NCBI GenBank assembly: GCA_039105265.1
Contig: JAPFFF010000002.1
Span: forward strand, 6,634,001 to 6,698,000
Reading direction: 5' to 3'
Length of the DNA stretch: 64,000 bases
DNA from: Tritrichomonas musculus
Lineage: Eukaryota > Parabasalia > Tritrichomonadida > Tritrichomonadidae
The first letter of the stretch is position 1. Every line of letters starts with the position of its first letter. The notes under the pieces were generated by a model. It worked only from the letters and a program-made list of their open reading frames with translations. It was not told the DNA's origin and ran no database searches. Position numbers and translations under genes: made by a program. Positions 61,830 to 64,000 of the stretch are shown here, one piece after another.

Positions 61830-64000
61830 TCAAATATCAATCCCAAATCCTTCATAAAAATTTTTATCGATGTTTTTTATTTTCTTTTTTTCAATTCTTA
61901 TATCCAAAAAATCATGAAATATAACTGGTTGAAGATGATCATCATAAATAAAGTCCTTAATTTTAATAATATCATATAATATTGAATACTTATTTAATAT
62001 ATAATAATAATTTGATAATTGTTTTGCTAAATTTTTCACATCTTTTCTAACTTTATTGATTTCATCTTCTATAATTTGCGGTGTAACATAATTATTCTTT
62101 TTAAGCAGTACTAATAATAAAAGCAATATGGAATAAGCAAAATTATTATAATATGAATTAACTAATAAATTAATTATTGTTTGAAAATCAATGTGTAAAT
62201 CATCATTATAAAAATAAGCATGAGCCAAATTATACATTGAAACTGGATCATTTTTTTGTTGAATTGCCTCTTGAAAATACACAATTGAATTAGCAATACT
62301 TTTTGGTTTTCCGAAACCGTTTTTATATATCATTCCAAGGTTGTTTTTGGCATATTGATTATTGAAACAAGAACTTTCTTTATAATAATGGATTGCTTTA
62401 TCAACGTCTCGAGGTACATATTGTCCTTTTAAGTAAATATTCCCAACTATAAATGATACTTCTTGTCCATCAAATCCTTCTGCTGACTTTAAAAAACAAT
62501 GAATTCCTTTGTCAATGTCTTTTGGAATATAACTTCCAAAATAATAGAAATATCCAAGCAACTTCTGTGAATTATGATAATTATTTTGAGCAGCTCGAGT
62601 CAATAACTCAATTCCTTTAGTTACATTTTGTTGAATATTTGTATTTTCTAAATAAATCATGCCAAGATTATGTAGGGCTTCATTGCAATTTTTTGTGGCA
62701 GCAAGAGAGTAGTAGTAAATTGCTTTTTCCATATTATTTGGAATAACGTATTTCGAATAAAGTCTACCAAGCATAAATTGAGCATATGTATGATTTTGAT
62801 TAGATGCAAGTGTGAGATAATAAATTGCTTTATCAATTTGTTGATTTTTATAATATATAAAGCCAAGGCTATATTGTGAATCTTTGTTATTTTGTTTTGC
62901 TGCTAAAGCATAATATTTCATAGCTTGATTAACATCTCTGCAAACCTCACTACCTTCATAATATATATTTCCAAGAATATCTTGAGCACTTGAAAAATTT
63001 TGATTAGCAGCAAGTTTAAAATAATATATTGCTTTTTCAATATCTTTATTGACGATATATCCTACTAAATATAATTGACCGAAATAATATTGTGCTGGAG
63101 CAAAATTATGTTCTACTGCTGTTGATAAATAATAAAAAGCTTTATTGAAATCTTGACATGAATATTTTTCTGACAAATAAATATCGGCAAGATAAAACAT
63201 TGCATTATAATCGCTTTTACTTACTGCTCGATTTAAAAAAAGAATAGCTTTTTTTATATCCTGATGAACGTCAACTCCTTGGTAATAAATGAATCCAAGA
63301 GTAGTTTCAGAAGCTGTCATATTCTGATTAGCTGCAAGCAACAATAAATTTATTGCTTTTTGAATATCTTTCGGTACATAAATACCTTCATAATAAAGTA
63401 TCCCTAGACAATGTAGGGCCTCTATATGATTATTATTAGCTGCCTGACTTAAATATTTAATTCCTTTGTTTGTATCCTTTTCAACATCTTTCCCTTCAAA
63501 ATAAATAAGACCAAGATTAAATTGTGCATCTGCCTTCGCTTTCATTTTAGAAATATAATTTTTTTCATTAATTTTTTTTGAAATTAAATTTCCATTATTT
63601 TTAATTATTTCAATAGAAGCTTGTGAATTGCTCAAATCATTTTCAGCAGCAAGAGTAAAATAATATATTGATTTTTTGACATCCTTTTGAGTACAAATTC
63701 CTTGAATATAAATTTCACCAAGGTAAAACTGCGATTCAATTTGATTTTGTTTTGCAGCAAGAGTAAAATAATGAATAGCTTGATAATAATCATGAGGAAT
63801 AAAATCATTTTTATAATAACGAATTCCGAGTATAAATTGAGAATTTGCATCATTTTGATCTGTTGCTAATTTGAAATATTTCATACTTTTAAAAATGCCT
63901 CCTACACAAAATGTCATATTAAAATTGCCTGATGCAGATCTCGTAAAAGTAATTTTCTTATCAAAGCATTTGATCAGTTCATTTTCATAAGAATAATAAG
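61830..64000 (-). CDS. Sel1-repeat protein, 5' end outside the window
   Basis: The frame is open from 63998 to the stop at 61830, about 722 residues. An internal Met at 63917 could be mistaken for the start, but the frame continues upstream (YYSYENELIKCFDKKITFTR) to the window edge. About sixteen Sel1 repeats of 36 residues (AQFxLGxIYYxGxxVxxDxxKAIxYxxLAAxQN) fill most of it. The ending NFYEGFGIDI is nearly that of the kinase/Sel1 protein at 53912-57718. The missing N-terminus may therefore hold a kinase domain. The repeats are more diverged than in that paralogue. Confidence 0.85.
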   Translation of the reverse strand, partial: YYSYENELIKCFDKKITFTRSASGNFNMTFCVGGIFKSMKYFKLATDQNDANSQFILGIRYYKNDFIPHDYYQAIHYFTLAAKQNQIESQFYLGEIYIQGICTQKDVKKSIYYFTLAAENDLSNSQASIEIIKNNGNLISKKINEKNYISKMKAKADAQFNLGLIYFEGKDVEKDTNKGIKYLSQAANNNHIEALHCLGILYYEGIYVPKDIQKAINLLLLAANQNMTASETTLGFIYYQGVDVHQDIKKAILFLNRAVSKSDYNAMFYLADIYLSEKYSCQDFNKAFYYLSTAVEHNFAPAQYYFGQLYLVGYIVNKDIEKAIYYFKLAANQNFSSAQDILGNIYYEGSEVCRDVNQAMKYYALAAKQNNKDSQYSLGFIYYKNQQIDKAIYYLTLASNQNHTYAQFMLGRLYSKYVIPNNMEKAIYYYSLAATKNCNEALHNLGMIYLENTNIQQNVTKGIELLTRAAQNNYHNSQKLLGYFYYFGSYIPKDIDKGIHCFLKSAEGFDGQEVSFIVGNIYLKGQYVPRDVDKAIHYYKESSCFNNQYAKNNLGMIYKNGFGKPKSIANSIVYFQEAIQQKNDPVSMYNLAHAYFYNDDLHIDFQTIINLLVNSYYNNFAYSILLLLLVLLKKNNYVTPQIIEDEINKVRKDVKNLAKQLSNYYYILNKYSILYDIIKIKDFIYDDHLQPVIFHDFLDIRIEKKKIKNIDKNFYEGFGIDI

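Overview
The window looks like nuclear DNA of a parabasalid protist, most likely a Tritrichomonas-type trichomonad. The support is very low GC (by eye about a quarter), single-exon genes separated by extremely A/T-rich spacers, and typical trichomonad families: BspA-like leucine-rich-repeat proteins, Sel1-repeat protein kinases, an R2R3 Myb factor, a repeat-rich single-pass surface protein and a Maverick/Polinton fragment. The species is inferred from this gene set; no rRNA is present to confirm it. I saw no convincing intron.

Layout. 1-774 is the 5' part of a coiled-coil gene (minus). 1270-3165 is a BspA-like LRR protein (minus). 3166-6584 holds a fold-back transposon with 9-bp target duplications and one tRNA-Lys(CTT). 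6585-11365 has an unknown gene and a large kinase/Sel1 protein (both plus). 12704-16285 is an unusual CH-CH-GTPase-coiled-coil protein (minus), with an inverted decayed copy of part of itself upstream. 18410-24208 is a 1932-residue BspA-like protein with sixteen almost identical 141-bp repeats. 24209-26972 contains nested inverted-repeat elements. 26973-29081 is a second BspA-like protein related to the first. 29700-32083 has a decayed gene and a Myb factor. 33014-39400 has a TTAA-flanked fold-back element, a broken Maverick fragment and a GC-richer tail. 39400-48666 is a gene desert made of fold-back elements, a 2.3-kb minisatellite and a perfect 0.73-kb AAAT microsatellite. 48667-52506 is a surface protein. 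52507-53911 holds gene remnants. 53912-57718, 59126-59959 and 61830-64000 are a kinase/Sel1 protein, a compact kinase and a 5'-truncated Sel1 protein (all minus).

How the genes relate. There are no operons. The genes are members of expanded families: surface or extracellular recognition (BspA-like proteins and the Ser/Thr-rich surface protein), signalling (three kinases, Sel1 scaffolds, the GTPase) and transcription (Myb).

The most unusual content is between the genes. About eleven palindromic or terminal-inverted-repeat elements with TA, TTAA or 9-bp flanks lie in 64 kb. One has a GC-rich, foldable core. Two genes have inverted copies of their own sequence upstream of the start codon. I did not find a convincing new defence or enzymatic system; the candidates most worth checking are those fold-back elements and inverted gene copies.
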